55,673 bases of DNA from JAEXNA01 sp050486105 (GCA_050486105.1 JBJHCR010000004.1:1-55673); one strand, 5' to 3'; shown: positions 16,442 through 24,530, counted from the first letter of the stretch. Notes: generated by a model from the sequence alone, not told the origin. Program-made: numbers and translations.

Positions 16442-19156
16442 ATGGCTACTGTTCTCCTTTGGATGTGGTTGGGCATACTTGGCTTCCTGTTGAGCCGAGC
16501 CTTGCTGAGGAGTCCGAGCCCCTGGCTTAATGTCGGGGCCGCTCTTCCCCTTTCTATGACGGTGCTGTTGGGAACGGCCTATCCGCTGGCCTTGATGGCC
16601 GGTCATCCCCAAGGCTGGATTCTTGCCACTCTACTTCTTTTTGTCGGCACCGTGGTGCTCTACGTCAAAAGAGAAGCTTTAGGCGCTCCGGAGATCCAGC
16701 CCTTCGGCTTGTCCCCTTGGCAATGGGGGGTGTTCATGACCCTTCTTAGCATGGCAAACTTTGTCATGCGGGTCAGGGAGGGTGTTGGGCCTGAAGACGA
16801 CTATTGGATCCATTTCCCTCTCATTGCCCTGCTCAATCGGGGCGAGTTTCCACCTCCGAACCCTTTCTTTTACGACCTGTCACTGCACGGTCATTTTGGT
16901 CGAGATTATCTGATCGCCGTTTTGGGTTGGTACGCCGGAGGCGGCGAATCTCTGCTCTCGGCCCAGTGGGTTTTCAATCATCTCCTGCTGATCAGCACTT
17001 TCTTCTTGTCCTTTGGGCTGGGGCATCGAGCTTATGGAGTGAGCGGCGGGTTCTTGACCAGTACGTTCCTGTTTTTCGGTATCTCGGTGGGCAGTCGCGT
17101 CGGGCTCATGGACACCTACGACAACAACAATCTGCTGGTCTATTGCCTCCTGTTGTTGTTTGTCGCCATCGAGACCAGGGTTCAGAGGCATTGGGCCTCC
17201 GACGTTTTTCTGGCCTTCGCTTTGGGAATCTACGGCATCATTTATGAGACCCATATGCTCCTGTTTCTGATGGTTCTCTGGTGCGGGCCCTTTCTCTGGG
17301 CTCGGGCCGAAGAGGGTTGGTCTTGGAGGGTTTTAATCCGGCCTTTGGCTCTTTCGCTGGGCAGCTTGGCTTTCTGCGCCTTGCTGGGTGGACCCATTCA
17401 AGACCTGACCTTGCGGGCTCTAGGAGTGCGTCAGGTGGAAGTCGATCACGCCGCTACCTACCAGGCTCAAAGAGTGGAGATCACCTTTCCCAAGCAGAAG
17501 CTCTTTCAGATCCTAGTGGGCCCGGAGTCGTATCGGCGCTTGTCCTACGTCTATCAAGGTCGGATGTTCGAGTCTCTTCACAGCAGGCCCTCGAACTCGG
17601 GAGAGGAGGCCAAATCAGACTTCCTCTACGTTTACATCTGGAGCAAAGATGTGTTGCTCATGCATTGGATGGCCTTGTATCTTGGGTTCCCCGCCGGGCT
17701 GTGGCTGCTTAGGAGAAGACAGCCCGAAGGCTCTTGCCTATGGCTCTTTGCCTTGTTTTCATTTCTTGTACCCGGACTGGTGGATTTTGGTCCGGTGCAC
17801 GAGCGCGAATACTTCCGCTGGGAGTTTGCCGCTGGTTTTGGCTTCGCCGGAGCCTTGGCCATCCTCTTAGCCGAACGCTGGCGAGAGGGTCAGAGTCGCT
17901 GGTGGAAGGTGGCGGTGGTGGTTTTGGCGATTCTGACGACCCTAGGCGGCGAGCGAAAGATCAATCGCACCTTCATCGAGATCGAGAAGATGAATCCGGC
18001 CCAACGTGAGCGGGCTACTTCGATCTGGTACCCTTCACCTCGAGACTGGTTTTTGGGGTCCCAGGAACTCGCCATGGATGCCGAGCTGTTGGAGGCCAGC
18101 TTGGCCTTAAGGAAACTGTCCCAACCCCAGGACCGGATGCTCACGGACCTCGATGCCCGGGGACATTGGGAGATATTTCAAGAGTCCACGGTCTGCGGTT
18201 TGGCGGGTTTGCGCTCGGTGGGTCACTCCTCACCTCCCCCGTGGATGCAAGATGGGATCGCCCCGTTCTTTCGCACCGCAGCCTGGAATGCTTTCTGGCA
18301 GACCGGGGATCCACGGATTCTGCCCAGTTTGAGAGCTCGCTGGATACTGTCACAGGATCCCAAGAATCGCGTGCTTCTGGATCGCTTGGCTGAAGAGGGG
18401 GTTTTGCAGTTGCTGCAAGAGTTCGGTGAGGTGTCGATTTGGCGCTATGGGGGAAAATTTGCCGTTTTTTCTCCTGATTCCGAGGCCTCGTCGTGGGTGC
18501 TGGAGGAAATAGAGCGTCCCTGGGATGCCAAGCTGCAAAGCGAGGTGGCCTCACCCTTGACTTTGGCCCTGAGAGTTCCCACTGAGGTAGAAGCCGACCG
18601 ACCGGTCTTGGTGACCGTAAGTTGGCTGCCAAAGGATGGAACGGAACCAGGTGGCCCGATCGAGCCTTTGAGCCTGCAAGTTGAGGACCTTGGTGAACCT
18701 GGCAGCGGGTGGCGATTCTCACACCATTTGGTACCCCCTTTGGTGGAAGGAGGGTACAACCTTGAGGTTCGGGTCGATGGGCGAGTGGTGAATACGAGCC
18801 TTGAGGCAGACAGTTCTCCTGTTGAGGTGGATTTCTCTTGGACCGAGGTGGCGAGTCTTGCTCAGGTGCGAGAACACCGGGAGCTAGAGGTGAAAATCGA
18901 TCCCGGCACCCCAGACCTAAGGCCCCCCCTGCGCCTCGGCCTGCGACTTTTTCGCACCGATGAGAACCGATACAGCAAGCCTTTCGGCTTTGAGGCCATG
19001 GGTTGGTGGGACGGGTCAGATGTGGTCCTCTTGGAGCCTCTAGACCAGGGTTTATCTTTCCCTCTGCCAGACCATTTGCGGGCCGATCTCTTTCTGGTTG
19101 ATCGCAGTGGACGTGAAGTGAAATTGGAAGCTTCGCCTGACAATTCCGAGCAGTAA
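16442..19156 (+). CDS. Large polytopic membrane protein, putative GT-C-like, beta-sandwich tail (paralogue 2)
   Basis: A 904-aa paralogue of the 12181-15009 product. A strong ribosome site (GGAGG, 7 nt spacing) fixes the ATG. It has the same ordered motifs: GPEDDYWIHFPLIALLNRGEF, PPNPFF, LHGHFGRDYLIA; FPKQKLFQILVGPESYRR; FGPVHEREYFRWEFAAGFGFAGAL; and GGERKINRTFIEIEKMN at the end of the membrane part. A soluble region (IFQESTVCGLAGLRSVGHSS) matches YESTFTGVSGARSVGHAL in the other protein. Two beta-sandwich-like domains end the chain. It is transcribed alone or with the 19240 gene. Envelope glycan assembly is the best guess; no activity is proven. Confidence 0.85.
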   Translation: MATVLLWMWLGILGFLLSRALLRSPSPWLNVGAALPLSMTVLLGTAYPLALMAGHPQGWILATLLLFVGTVVLYVKREALGAPEIQPFGLSPWQWGVFMTLLSMANFVMRVREGVGPEDDYWIHFPLIALLNRGEFPPPNPFFYDLSLHGHFGRDYLIAVLGWYAGGGESLLSAQWVFNHLLLISTFFLSFGLGHRAYGVSGGFLTSTFLFFGISVGSRVGLMDTYDNNNLLVYCLLLLFVAIETRVQRHWASDVFLAFALGIYGIIYETHMLLFLMVLWCGPFLWARAEEGWSWRVLIRPLALSLGSLAFCALLGGPIQDLTLRALGVRQVEVDHAATYQAQRVEITFPKQKLFQILVGPESYRRLSYVYQGRMFESLHSRPSNSGEEAKSDFLYVYIWSKDVLLMHWMALYLGFPAGLWLLRRRQPEGSCLWLFALFSFLVPGLVDFGPVHEREYFRWEFAAGFGFAGALAILLAERWREGQSRWWKVAVVVLAILTTLGGERKINRTFIEIEKMNPAQRERATSIWYPSPRDWFLGSQELAMDAELLEASLALRKLSQPQDRMLTDLDARGHWEIFQESTVCGLAGLRSVGHSSPPPWMQDGIAPFFRTAAWNAFWQTGDPRILPSLRARWILSQDPKNRVLLDRLAEEGVLQLLQEFGEVSIWRYGGKFAVFSPDSEASSWVLEEIERPWDAKLQSEVASPLTLALRVPTEVEADRPVLVTVSWLPKDGTEPGGPIEPLSLQVEDLGEPGSGWRFSHHLVPPLVEGGYNLEVRVDGRVVNTSLEADSSPVEVDFSWTEVASLAQVREHRELEVKIDPGTPDLRPPLRLGLRLFRTDENRYSKPFGFEAMGWWDGSDVVLLEPLDQGLSFPLPDHLRADLFLVDRSGREVKLEASPDNSEQ

Positions 19157-19239
19157 CGGTTCTATAGAGGGCCCTGCGCTGGGGTTCGAGAAAGTCTCTC
19201 CAGGGTATCTGCAGAGCCCACGGGAGGAAGCGAACTCAC

Positions 19240-20139
19240 TTGAGTGACGAGGAAGACGGCGATAAGAAGAGATTCAAGAGAAAGCCGCTCACCCGTTCGA
19301 AGCGTTTAGGTTCGCGTCGTCGTCGAGGTCAGGAAGACGAAGAGGAGGAGTCGACTTCCGAGGCCGGAGGCGAGGACGCAGCAGACGAAGAACCCGCCGA
19401 CGAGCCGATCGCCACACAACCGGTCTCAGCTACTCGGATACCTCCGCCTCCAACGGCCTCAGGACAGCCCAACTTGGCCGAGGCTACCCCGCCTCCAGGT
19501 GAAGTGTGGGCCAAGACCGTGGGAGCTTCTCGCCGTTTTTTTTCCGAATTTTCCGGATTTGTTGCCGGTTTGGGACGCAGCGCTCAAGAGCAGGGTCAAG
19601 CTTTCGGCCGGGACGTGGTCAAGCCGTTTTCTCAAGCCCTGTTCGAGGCTGCCATCTGTTTATCTCTCTTGTTTGTCATGGCTTTGTTTGGGGGGTTCTT
19701 CGGCCGCTACCTCAAGACCGCCACCGCTCGGGTTGACAAGACCGTAACCTTCCACAATCAGGTGGTTCGGCCGGGCCAGAAAATAGACGAATCCCTGCTC
19801 TCCCAGGGGTTCAACACTGAAGAACTGCACCAGCAGGCGAGTCGCGTGCTGGAGCACCACTTTCGAGCGCTCCAGGAAGGTGAATTTTCCAGGGCCTATC
19901 AGTACCTGTCTCCAGAGTGGCAGAGCGAGTTGCCCATGGAGTCTTTCGAGAAGGGATATCGATCCACTCCCGTCACCGCCTTCAGGGTGGGTCGGGCCGA
20001 AACCATCGACGCACACAAGATCAGGATCAGGGCTCAAGTGCAGGTGGAAGAGTCCGGTCAAGAGCGCCAGTATCAGGCCATCTACCTCATGGTCCTGACT
20101 CGAGACGGCTGGAAGCTCGACGGCGGAGACTTTCGCTAG
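19240..20139 (+). CDS. Single-span membrane protein with C-terminal NTF2-like domain
   Basis: TTG start with GGGAGGAAG upstream (product 299 aa). Residues 1-30 are very basic (KKRFKRKPL, SRRRRGQE); residues 30-85 are acidic then Pro/Thr-rich and disordered. One membrane segment lies at about 133-155. The C-terminal domain (about 190-299: FRALQEGEFSRAYQYLSPEWQSEL, ending TRDGWKLDGGDFR) has the helix-plus-curved-sheet pattern of NTF2/DUF4878-like extracytoplasmic domains, which usually bind small ligands or partners. Topology would be a cytoplasmic charged tail and an outer NTF2 domain. It follows the 904-aa gene by 83 bp and may be cotranscribed. No specific function is recognised. Confidence 0.78.
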   Translation: MSDEEDGDKKRFKRKPLTRSKRLGSRRRRGQEDEEEESTSEAGGEDAADEEPADEPIATQPVSATRIPPPPTASGQPNLAEATPPPGEVWAKTVGASRRFFSEFSGFVAGLGRSAQEQGQAFGRDVVKPFSQALFEAAICLSLLFVMALFGGFFGRYLKTATARVDKTVTFHNQVVRPGQKIDESLLSQGFNTEELHQQASRVLEHHFRALQEGEFSRAYQYLSPEWQSELPMESFEKGYRSTPVTAFRVGRAETIDAHKIRIRAQVQVEESGQERQYQAIYLMVLTRDGWKLDGGDFR

Positions 20140-20255
20140 GAGTGAGCGTTAGTCGAACGCTGGGACATCGCGCGAGCCCTGGCTTGGGCTAGGAGCCCGA
20201 TGCCTTGCTCGATCTCGGACTTCGTAGTGCTGGCAAAGCCTAGGAGGCTGCTGAA
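20136..20255 (-). pseudogene. C-terminal remnant of a MocR/PLP-aminotransferase-type gene
   Basis: Read leftward, a 40-codon stretch ending in TAG (20136-20138) encodes FSSLLGFASTTKSEIEQGIG followed by LLAQARARAM. This is the pattern of the last residues of MocR-type (GntR-aminotransferase fusion) regulators and related PLP enzymes (LLLGFA, then EEI-EGv, then LLA). An in-frame TAA (20256-20258) stands immediately upstream and nothing recognisable precedes it. I therefore read it as the stump left after most of the gene was deleted, next to a toxin-antitoxin module. The family assignment is by pattern and could be coincidence over so short a stretch. Confidence 0.5.
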
Positions 20256-20394
20256 TTAATCTCCGCGTCGCGAGACTCGTCCATTATTGTCCATGCAAAA
20301 TCGTTTGACCCGTTGGGATGCCGATTTCGGAAGTCACGTTTTGCTCTTGAGGGGCGTTGATGCACTCATTGAGCCTTGGAAACAGGCAGGGAAG

Positions 20395-20423
20395 TTGCTC
20401 TGTATTTGACCGTGATGTACAAT
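20395..20423 (+). promoter_or_regulatory. Promoter of the RHH/PIN toxin-antitoxin operon
   Basis: TTGCTC (20395-20400), a 17-nt spacer, and TACAAT (20418-20423). The antitoxin ATG is 9 nt beyond the -10, so the predicted mRNA has a 5' leader of about 3 nt or none. The -10 lies inside the operator palindrome. Confidence 0.6.
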
Positions 20424-20432
20424 ATACATCAC
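20412..20432 (+). promoter_or_regulatory. Perfect palindromic operator abutting the antitoxin ATG
   Basis: Arms GTGATGTA (20412-20419) and TACATCAC (20425-20432) are perfect 8-bp inverted repeats separated by CAATA. The right arm ends one base before the ATG at 20433 and the left arm overlaps the -10 box. This is the expected binding site for the ribbon-helix-helix antitoxin, giving autorepression by blocking RNA polymerase. Confidence 0.85.
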
Positions 20433-20669
20433 ATGAAGAGGACGCAGATTTACCTGACTGAAGAACAATGGCGAGACCTGAAGGTCCGGAGTCGGCAAGA
20501 ATCGGTGTCCGTCGCTGAGTTGGTCCGGCAAGCGGTCGACGAGGTGTATCGTAAACCCGGCGCCAGCTTTGAGAGCGCTCTTAGGAGCGTGGCTGGATTG
20601 TGGGCTGATCGAGAAGATCTCGACACCGAGGAATACCTGCGAGAACTGCGCGAAAGCGACCGTGTCTGA
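20433..20669 (+). CDS. Ribbon-helix-helix (CopG-type) antitoxin
   Basis: A 78-aa protein starting MKRTQIYLTEEQWRDLK, the classic beta strand plus first helix of a ribbon-helix-helix DNA-binding domain, followed by RSRQESVSVAELVRQAVDEVYRK. The C-terminal part (LRSVAGLWADREDLDTEEYL) is the flexible toxin-neutralising tail typical of these antitoxins. ATG 20433 was preferred to upstream starts because the operator abuts it. It should dimerise on the adjacent palindrome and repress its own operon together with the PIN toxin encoded downstream, with which it overlaps by 8 bp. Confidence 0.92.
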   Translation: MKRTQIYLTEEQWRDLKVRSRQESVSVAELVRQAVDEVYRKPGASFESALRSVAGLWADREDLDTEEYLRELRESDRV

Positions 20670-21045
20670 TCGTCTTCTCGACTCCGACGTGATCATCGAG
20701 GTGCTCCGAGGTTCTGCCAAAGTGCATACTTATCTTGAGCACTCCCATCGTGCCGGGCGGGTCATCCATTACACCGCTGTGAACCTCGCCGAGATCTTTC
20801 ATGGGATCCGGCCTCGGGAGGAAGTTGCGGTCCGCGAATTCTTTGGGCAACTGCTCTGTTTACCTTTGACTCGAGCCGTCGGGGAGCGAGCCGGTAGGTA
20901 CCTGGCTACCTATCACGCAAGTCATGGCCTACGCCTTGGTGACGCCTTGCCCGCTGCCTGCGCGGTGGAGTACGACTGTGTTTTGGCAACACTCAATGTC
21001 CGTCACTACCCAATGACAGATCTTAAGCTCGAGCGACCAGAATAG
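20662..21045 (+). CDS. vapC: PIN-domain ribonuclease toxin (VapC type)
   Basis: A 127-aa PIN domain, Mg-dependent endoribonuclease toxin. The acidic active-site residues are in expected places: the N-terminal LLDSDVIIEVLRG, the central NLAEIFHGIRP and the C-terminal RLGDALPAACAVEYDCVLATLNVRHY. The GTG start overlaps the antitoxin stop region by 8 bp, ensuring coupled synthesis. It usually cuts tRNA or the rRNA sarcin-ricin loop; the target here is unknown. The open frame extends upstream to 20569 but only inside the antitoxin gene. Confidence 0.92.
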   Translation: MSDRLLDSDVIIEVLRGSAKVHTYLEHSHRAGRVIHYTAVNLAEIFHGIRPREEVAVREFFGQLLCLPLTRAVGERAGRYLATYHASHGLRLGDALPAACAVEYDCVLATLNVRHYPMTDLKLERPE

Positions 21046-21108
21046 AGCGAGCATCCTTGAGGGCGACAAGGACAAAAAATAGACAGAACGGGATTTCAAG
21101 TTGCCAAA

Positions 21109-21648
21109 TCAGCTGCTGAGGCTCTCCAACGCTTTAGCGTAAGCGCGCTCGTCCTTTTCAGAAAACGTCACTATTCTGATGAGATCGAAGGCTTTGGGGT
21201 GAACTCGGCAATAGTCGAGGATGGTGGTCCAAGCGATGGTGGCCGCCTTGTTTAGTGGAAATCGATAGGCTCCGGTGCTGATGGAGGGAAAGGCGATGCT
21301 GCGAAGCCCGTTTTCGGCGGCCACCTCGAGGCTGCTTTCATAGGCCGAGGCCAGTAGGTCTTCCTCTTTGGACTCTCCCCCACGCCAGACGGGCCCGACA
21401 GTGTGAATCACCCGTTTGGCCGGCAGCGCTCCGGCGGTGGTCGCCACGGCCTTGCCCGTCGGGCATCCACCTTTGATGGTGCGGCACTCGGCCTTGATCG
21501 CCGGACCTCCGGCCTTATGAATAGCGCCATCAACACCGCCACCTCCAGAAAGCGCAGCGTTGGCTGCGTTCACTATTCCATCCACCTGCTGGCGGGTGAT
21601 ATCACCTTGGACCACTTCCAGGGTCGTTTGTTCCAACTCATGTCTCAT
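21109..21648 (-). CDS. Macro domain ADP-ribose hydrolase (YmdB/MacroD-like)
   Basis: A 179-aa stand-alone macro domain. Diagnostic segments are VVQGDITRQQVDGIVNAANAAL, the SGGGGVDGAIHKAGG loop, ATTAGALPAKRVIHTVGP and FPSISTGAYRFP, the ADP-ribose-binding signature of the MacroD/YmdB type, which removes ADP-ribose from proteins or nucleic acid or deacetylates O-acetyl-ADP-ribose. It lies 32 bp after ogt in the same direction, so it is the third gene of an alkylation-repair operon. That placing suggests a job in reversing DNA or protein ADP-ribosylation during damage, but this is inference. Confidence 0.95.
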   Translation of the reverse strand: MRHELEQTTLEVVQGDITRQQVDGIVNAANAALSGGGGVDGAIHKAGGPAIKAECRTIKGGCPTGKAVATTAGALPAKRVIHTVGPVWRGGESKEEDLLASAYESSLEVAAENGLRSIAFPSISTGAYRFPLNKAATIAWTTILDYCRVHPKAFDLIRIVTFSEKDERAYAKALESLSS

Positions 21649-21680
21649 GAGAGGTTCTTGGAAGAAACTTGGGGGGATTC

Positions 21681-22145
21681 CTATTGCCAGTCCAGTGCTT
21701 TTTCCAACTCGAGCAAGCTCGACTTGGCCTCAAGTCCGTAGGCATAGCCGGTGAGTTGGCCTGAAGCACCGAGCACTCGATGACAGGGTATGATGATGGC
21801 AATGGGATTGGCTCCATTGGCTGCTCCCACGGCTCGAGCCGCTCCCGGGCTCCCCAGGTCCTTAGCCAGGCGTCCATATGTTGAGGTGCGACCAAACGGG
21901 ATGCTCCTCAAGGCCGACCAGACAGCTTGCTGAAAGGGCGTACCTTGCGGCTCCAAAGGCACCTCAAAGCTCCGCCTTTGGCCGAGGAAATACTCTTGCA
22001 ACTGCTGCACCACAGGTGAACTGAGCTTAGTTACCTCACGCCAAGCAGTGTCCGGTTTTTGGCCCAGAATCAAGTGGCGCAGCCTTCCCTGTTCTTCGGC
22101 TATGGTCAGCGGCCCCAGGGGGCTGTCCATGACAAGATAATCCAT
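21681..22145 (-). CDS. ogt: Methylated-DNA-[protein]-cysteine S-methyltransferase
   Basis: A 154-aa suicide repair protein that takes methyl groups from O6-methylguanine and O4-methylthymine onto its cysteine. The active site is IPCHRVLGASG; the DNA-recognition helix region is FGRTSTYGRLAKDLGSPGAARAVGAANGANP. ATG 22145 (MDYLVMDSPLGPL) is fixed by an excellent ribosome site, AGGAGGT with 4 to 5 nt spacing. The first 110 bp overlap the end of the ada-alkA frame in a different register, so its ribosome site lies inside the upstream gene and translation is likely coupled. Confidence 0.95.
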   Translation of the reverse strand: MDYLVMDSPLGPLTIAEEQGRLRHLILGQKPDTAWREVTKLSSPVVQQLQEYFLGQRRSFEVPLEPQGTPFQQAVWSALRSIPFGRTSTYGRLAKDLGSPGAARAVGAANGANPIAIIIPCHRVLGASGQLTGYAYGLEAKSSLLELEKALDWQ

Positions 22146-23499
22146 TCTTACCTCCTCTCCATAGGGCCATGGCGGCATAAGCTCGCCAAGGACTCCATTC
22201 TAGGAAGCTTTTCTCAAGCTCTTTGTCTGAGGCCACTCCCAAAGCTTTTCGTAGGACCAGGTCTCCGTGGGGGAAAGCATCGGTCTGCCCACTCACCCGC
22301 ATGGCCAGATATCCGGCAGTCCATGGCCCGATCCCTAAAACGGACTGCAGTTCACCTGGATCTTGCAGACTCAAGGTTCCGTTTGTGATCCTCTCCGACA
22401 CATCTCGCAAGGTCTGGGCTCTGGTCCTGGGGATACCCAACTCTTCCAAAGGCGCACATTTCAGCTCCTCGGGTTTTGGGAAGTGCCCGGGCTTGCCGAA
22501 TCTGTCCATGAGCCGAGCGCAAAGGGTCGTGGCGGCGGCCACGCTGACGCGCTGTCCCAAGATGGTGCGCACCGTTGTTTCGAACGGATCCCAGCTTCCG
22601 GGCACCCGGAGACCCTGGAGGTGGGGACGCAATCTAGGGTCAGAGCCCAGGGTTTGTTCCATAGGCTGGGGATTGAGGTCCAAGTCGAAGAGACGGCGGA
22701 TTTTGCGGCCGATATCGAAGAGTTCAGCTATCTGAAAGTCACCCCGGAAGGTCACTTCTAGATAGTCCTCGAGACCAGGGCGGACTTCGACCTCAAGGTC
22801 TTTGTCTCGTCTTCGGTAGGCTCCCGGCTCCAAGAAGTCCAGGCCCGGTATGGCCCGTTCACCTAGGAAGGTGCAAAGGAAATTCCAATCCAAGGGAGCC
22901 TGATATCGCAAGCGCAAGGAAACCGCAGTGGCCTCGGAAAAATTCTGACGGCGCCACTGCCCAGGCGATATTCCGTGGACGCGGCGAAAAGTATCGTGGA
23001 GTTGGCGCAGGCTGGTGAACCCCGCCGCAAAAGCCACTTCGGTGATTTGGAGATTTGAGTCTTCCAATAAGGCTCTGGCTCGAGCTAGGCGTTGAGTTCT
23101 GAGCACCTGAGAGGGGCCGGCTCCCAAGCACTCCTGGAAGAGTCGGCGGAGATGGCGCTCGCTGGTCCCTAGGGCTTCGGACAAGGCGGAAAAGTTTTGT
23201 AAGTCCAGGAAGCCCTCATCGATTTTGTCTAGGGCCCGCTTCACCAAGCCCGACTGGTCTGACGGACTTCTATTCTGGCTCACCAGTTCCGGTCGGCACC
23301 GGCGGCAAGCTCGAAACCCCTTGGCTTGGGCCTCGGCGGCACTCTTCAAGAAAACCACATTCTTGCGAAGGGGAGTGCGCGCCGGGCAGACCGAACGGCA
23401 GTAGATTCCGGGGGTCTTCACTCCCGTGAAAAACAGGCCGTCGACTCTGGGGTCTCTGGCCTGAATCCAAGAGTAGCATTGCTCTGGGTCCAAGGTCAT
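22036..23499 (-). CDS. Ada-AlkA fusion: adaptive-response regulator and 3-methyladenine DNA glycosylase
   Basis: A 487-aa protein with three modules. The Ada N-terminal domain has four zinc-site cysteines (GIYCRSVCPA and ACRRCRPE); the first would accept methyl from phosphotriesters and switch on transcription. An AraC-type DNA-binding domain follows at about 95-180 (TSERHLRRLFQECLGAGPS, VAFAAGFTSLRQLHDTFRR). The AlkA part has an N-terminal fold and a helix-hairpin-helix glycosylase with LGIGPWTAGYLAMR and the catalytic Asp in FPHGDLVLRKAL. The fold should finish near YAAMALW; the extra 40 or so residues overlap ogt. ATG 23499 starts at MTLDPEQCYSW. The same Ada-AlkA then Ogt order is known from Mycobacterium tuberculosis. 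Confidence 0.94.
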   Translation of the reverse strand: MTLDPEQCYSWIQARDPRVDGLFFTGVKTPGIYCRSVCPARTPLRKNVVFLKSAAEAQAKGFRACRRCRPELVSQNRSPSDQSGLVKRALDKIDEGFLDLQNFSALSEALGTSERHLRRLFQECLGAGPSQVLRTQRLARARALLEDSNLQITEVAFAAGFTSLRQLHDTFRRVHGISPGQWRRQNFSEATAVSLRLRYQAPLDWNFLCTFLGERAIPGLDFLEPGAYRRRDKDLEVEVRPGLEDYLEVTFRGDFQIAELFDIGRKIRRLFDLDLNPQPMEQTLGSDPRLRPHLQGLRVPGSWDPFETTVRTILGQRVSVAAATTLCARLMDRFGKPGHFPKPEELKCAPLEELGIPRTRAQTLRDVSERITNGTLSLQDPGELQSVLGIGPWTAGYLAMRVSGQTDAFPHGDLVLRKALGVASDKELEKSFLEWSPWRAYAAMALWRGGKNGLSCHGQPPGAADHSRRTGKAAPLDSGPKTGHCLA

Positions 23500-23505
23500 G
23501 CTCTG

Positions 23506-23511
23506 ACTATA
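23506..23511 (-). promoter_or_regulatory. Candidate -10 box of ada-alkA, leaderless spacing
   Basis: On the minus strand TATAGT (5 of 6 consensus) ends 6 nt before the ATG at 23499. No good -35 is visible, as expected for a promoter needing an activator such as methylated Ada. No purine-rich ribosome site is present between it and the ATG. Confidence 0.5.
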
Positions 23512-23671
23512 GCACCCGATCCCAGGCCAAGTCTGGCGAGAATCGGACATCAATGTTTTGATTGCTCGCCAAGCAACCGGCAGCCAGAATTTCCGAGAAC
23601 TCTCCCCGAGCGAAGGTGCGGAACCGAGGCTTACGAAGAAATTCTGTCATGCCCAAAGGACCTCGAGAACG

Positions 23672-24379
23672 ATGACCGACTTCGTACTGGTACACGGCGC
23701 CTGGCATGGCGGTTGGTGTTGGAGGCGAGTTTCCTCCAATCTCTTGGCAGCTGGTCACCGCACCTTCACCCCCAGCCTGACCGGCTCGGGAGACCGCTGT
23801 CAGGAGTTGGCTCCTGACAATAACCTCACCCTTCACGTCAACGATATTGTCAGCTTGATTCGCACCGAAGGACTCGACCGCTTCATCCTGTGCGGGCACT
23901 CTGACGGAGGAATGGTGGTCCGCCGGGTGGCCGAGATCGCGCCTCCGTCGGCCTTGGTCTATTTGGACGCCTATGTGCCTAAAGACGGGCAGAGCGGACT
24001 CGACCTACGTTCCCCGGAAGCCAACTCGAAGTTGCGGCAAAGCGTGCAGGAAGGCTGGAGAGTGCCGCCTCCCAAAGCCGCCGACTTTGGAGTGGAGGAC
24101 GAGGCGGACCTGAACTGGGTGGACTCGATGCTAAGCCCCATGTCCCTGGGCTGTTTCAAAGAAAGAATCGCCCTATCCGACTTGCCATTGTCGCTTCCGA
24201 CTTTCTATCTCAGAACAGCCTGGCCGAATGCTAGCTTGGATGGTTTCTATCAGCAAGGCCTAAGGGCCGGCTGGGAGGTCGAACAGTGGAGCGGTGGCCA
24301 CGAAATGATGATCGACAAAAGCCAAGAGACCTCCGCCTACCTTCTGAAGATCGCCCAGAGGGTACCGGGGGAGAGTTAG
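23672..24379 (+). CDS. Alpha/beta hydrolase (methylesterase/salicylate esterase-like)
   Basis: A 235-aa single-domain hydrolase. The oxyanion-hole region VLVHGAWHGGWCWRRV and TPSLTGSGDR are typical of the plant-methylesterase/hydroxynitrile-lyase-like branch. The nucleophile is Ser77 in LCGHSDGGMVV, and the catalytic His is in SGGHEMMIDKSQE. No signal peptide. ATG 23672 has AAGGA about 11 nt upstream; the open frame extends to 23558 without family resemblance. It is divergent from ada-alkA over a 172-bp shared region, which allows but does not prove coregulation. The natural ester substrate is unknown. Confidence 0.9.
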   Translation: MTDFVLVHGAWHGGWCWRRVSSNLLAAGHRTFTPSLTGSGDRCQELAPDNNLTLHVNDIVSLIRTEGLDRFILCGHSDGGMVVRRVAEIAPPSALVYLDAYVPKDGQSGLDLRSPEANSKLRQSVQEGWRVPPPKAADFGVEDEADLNWVDSMLSPMSLGCFKERIALSDLPLSLPTFYLRTAWPNASLDGFYQQGLRAGWEVEQWSGGHEMMIDKSQETSAYLLKIAQRVPGES

Positions 24380-24495
24380 AGAGTGAGTTCGGGCCAGCCT
24401 TTGACAGACCCTCTGCTCAAGTCAGGACTATGCTGGGAGAGGGAGGAGCTAATGGCTAAAGCTCATCACAGACCCAAGGACGCGGGCTCTCTGGG

Positions 24496-24524
24496 TGGAC
24501 AAAGTGGTCTCTTGAGACTACAAT
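24496..24524 (+). promoter_or_regulatory. Promoter of the Phd/PIN operon, leaderless
   Basis: TGGACA (24496-24501, 5 of 6 consensus), 17-nt spacer, TACAAT (24519-24524, 5 of 6). The antitoxin ATG at 24531 is 6 nt after the -10, so transcription should start at about the ATG itself. Confidence 0.75.
24507..24518 (+). promoter_or_regulatory. Inverted repeat in the promoter spacer, candidate Phd operator
   Basis: GTCTC-TT-GAGAC forms a perfect 5-bp-arm palindrome filling the spacer right up to the -10 box. The position suits repression by the Phd-type antitoxin encoded downstream. It is short, so chance cannot be excluded. Confidence 0.5.
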
Positions 24525-24530
24525 GTTTCC

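Noticed and set aside
22100..22160. Programmed frameshift to fuse Ada-AlkA with Ogt as a firm call
   Set aside because: The AGGAGGT site is about 35 nt from the C/G runs, too far for the usual SD-stimulated shift, and Ogt has its own good start; kept only as a possibility in the findings.
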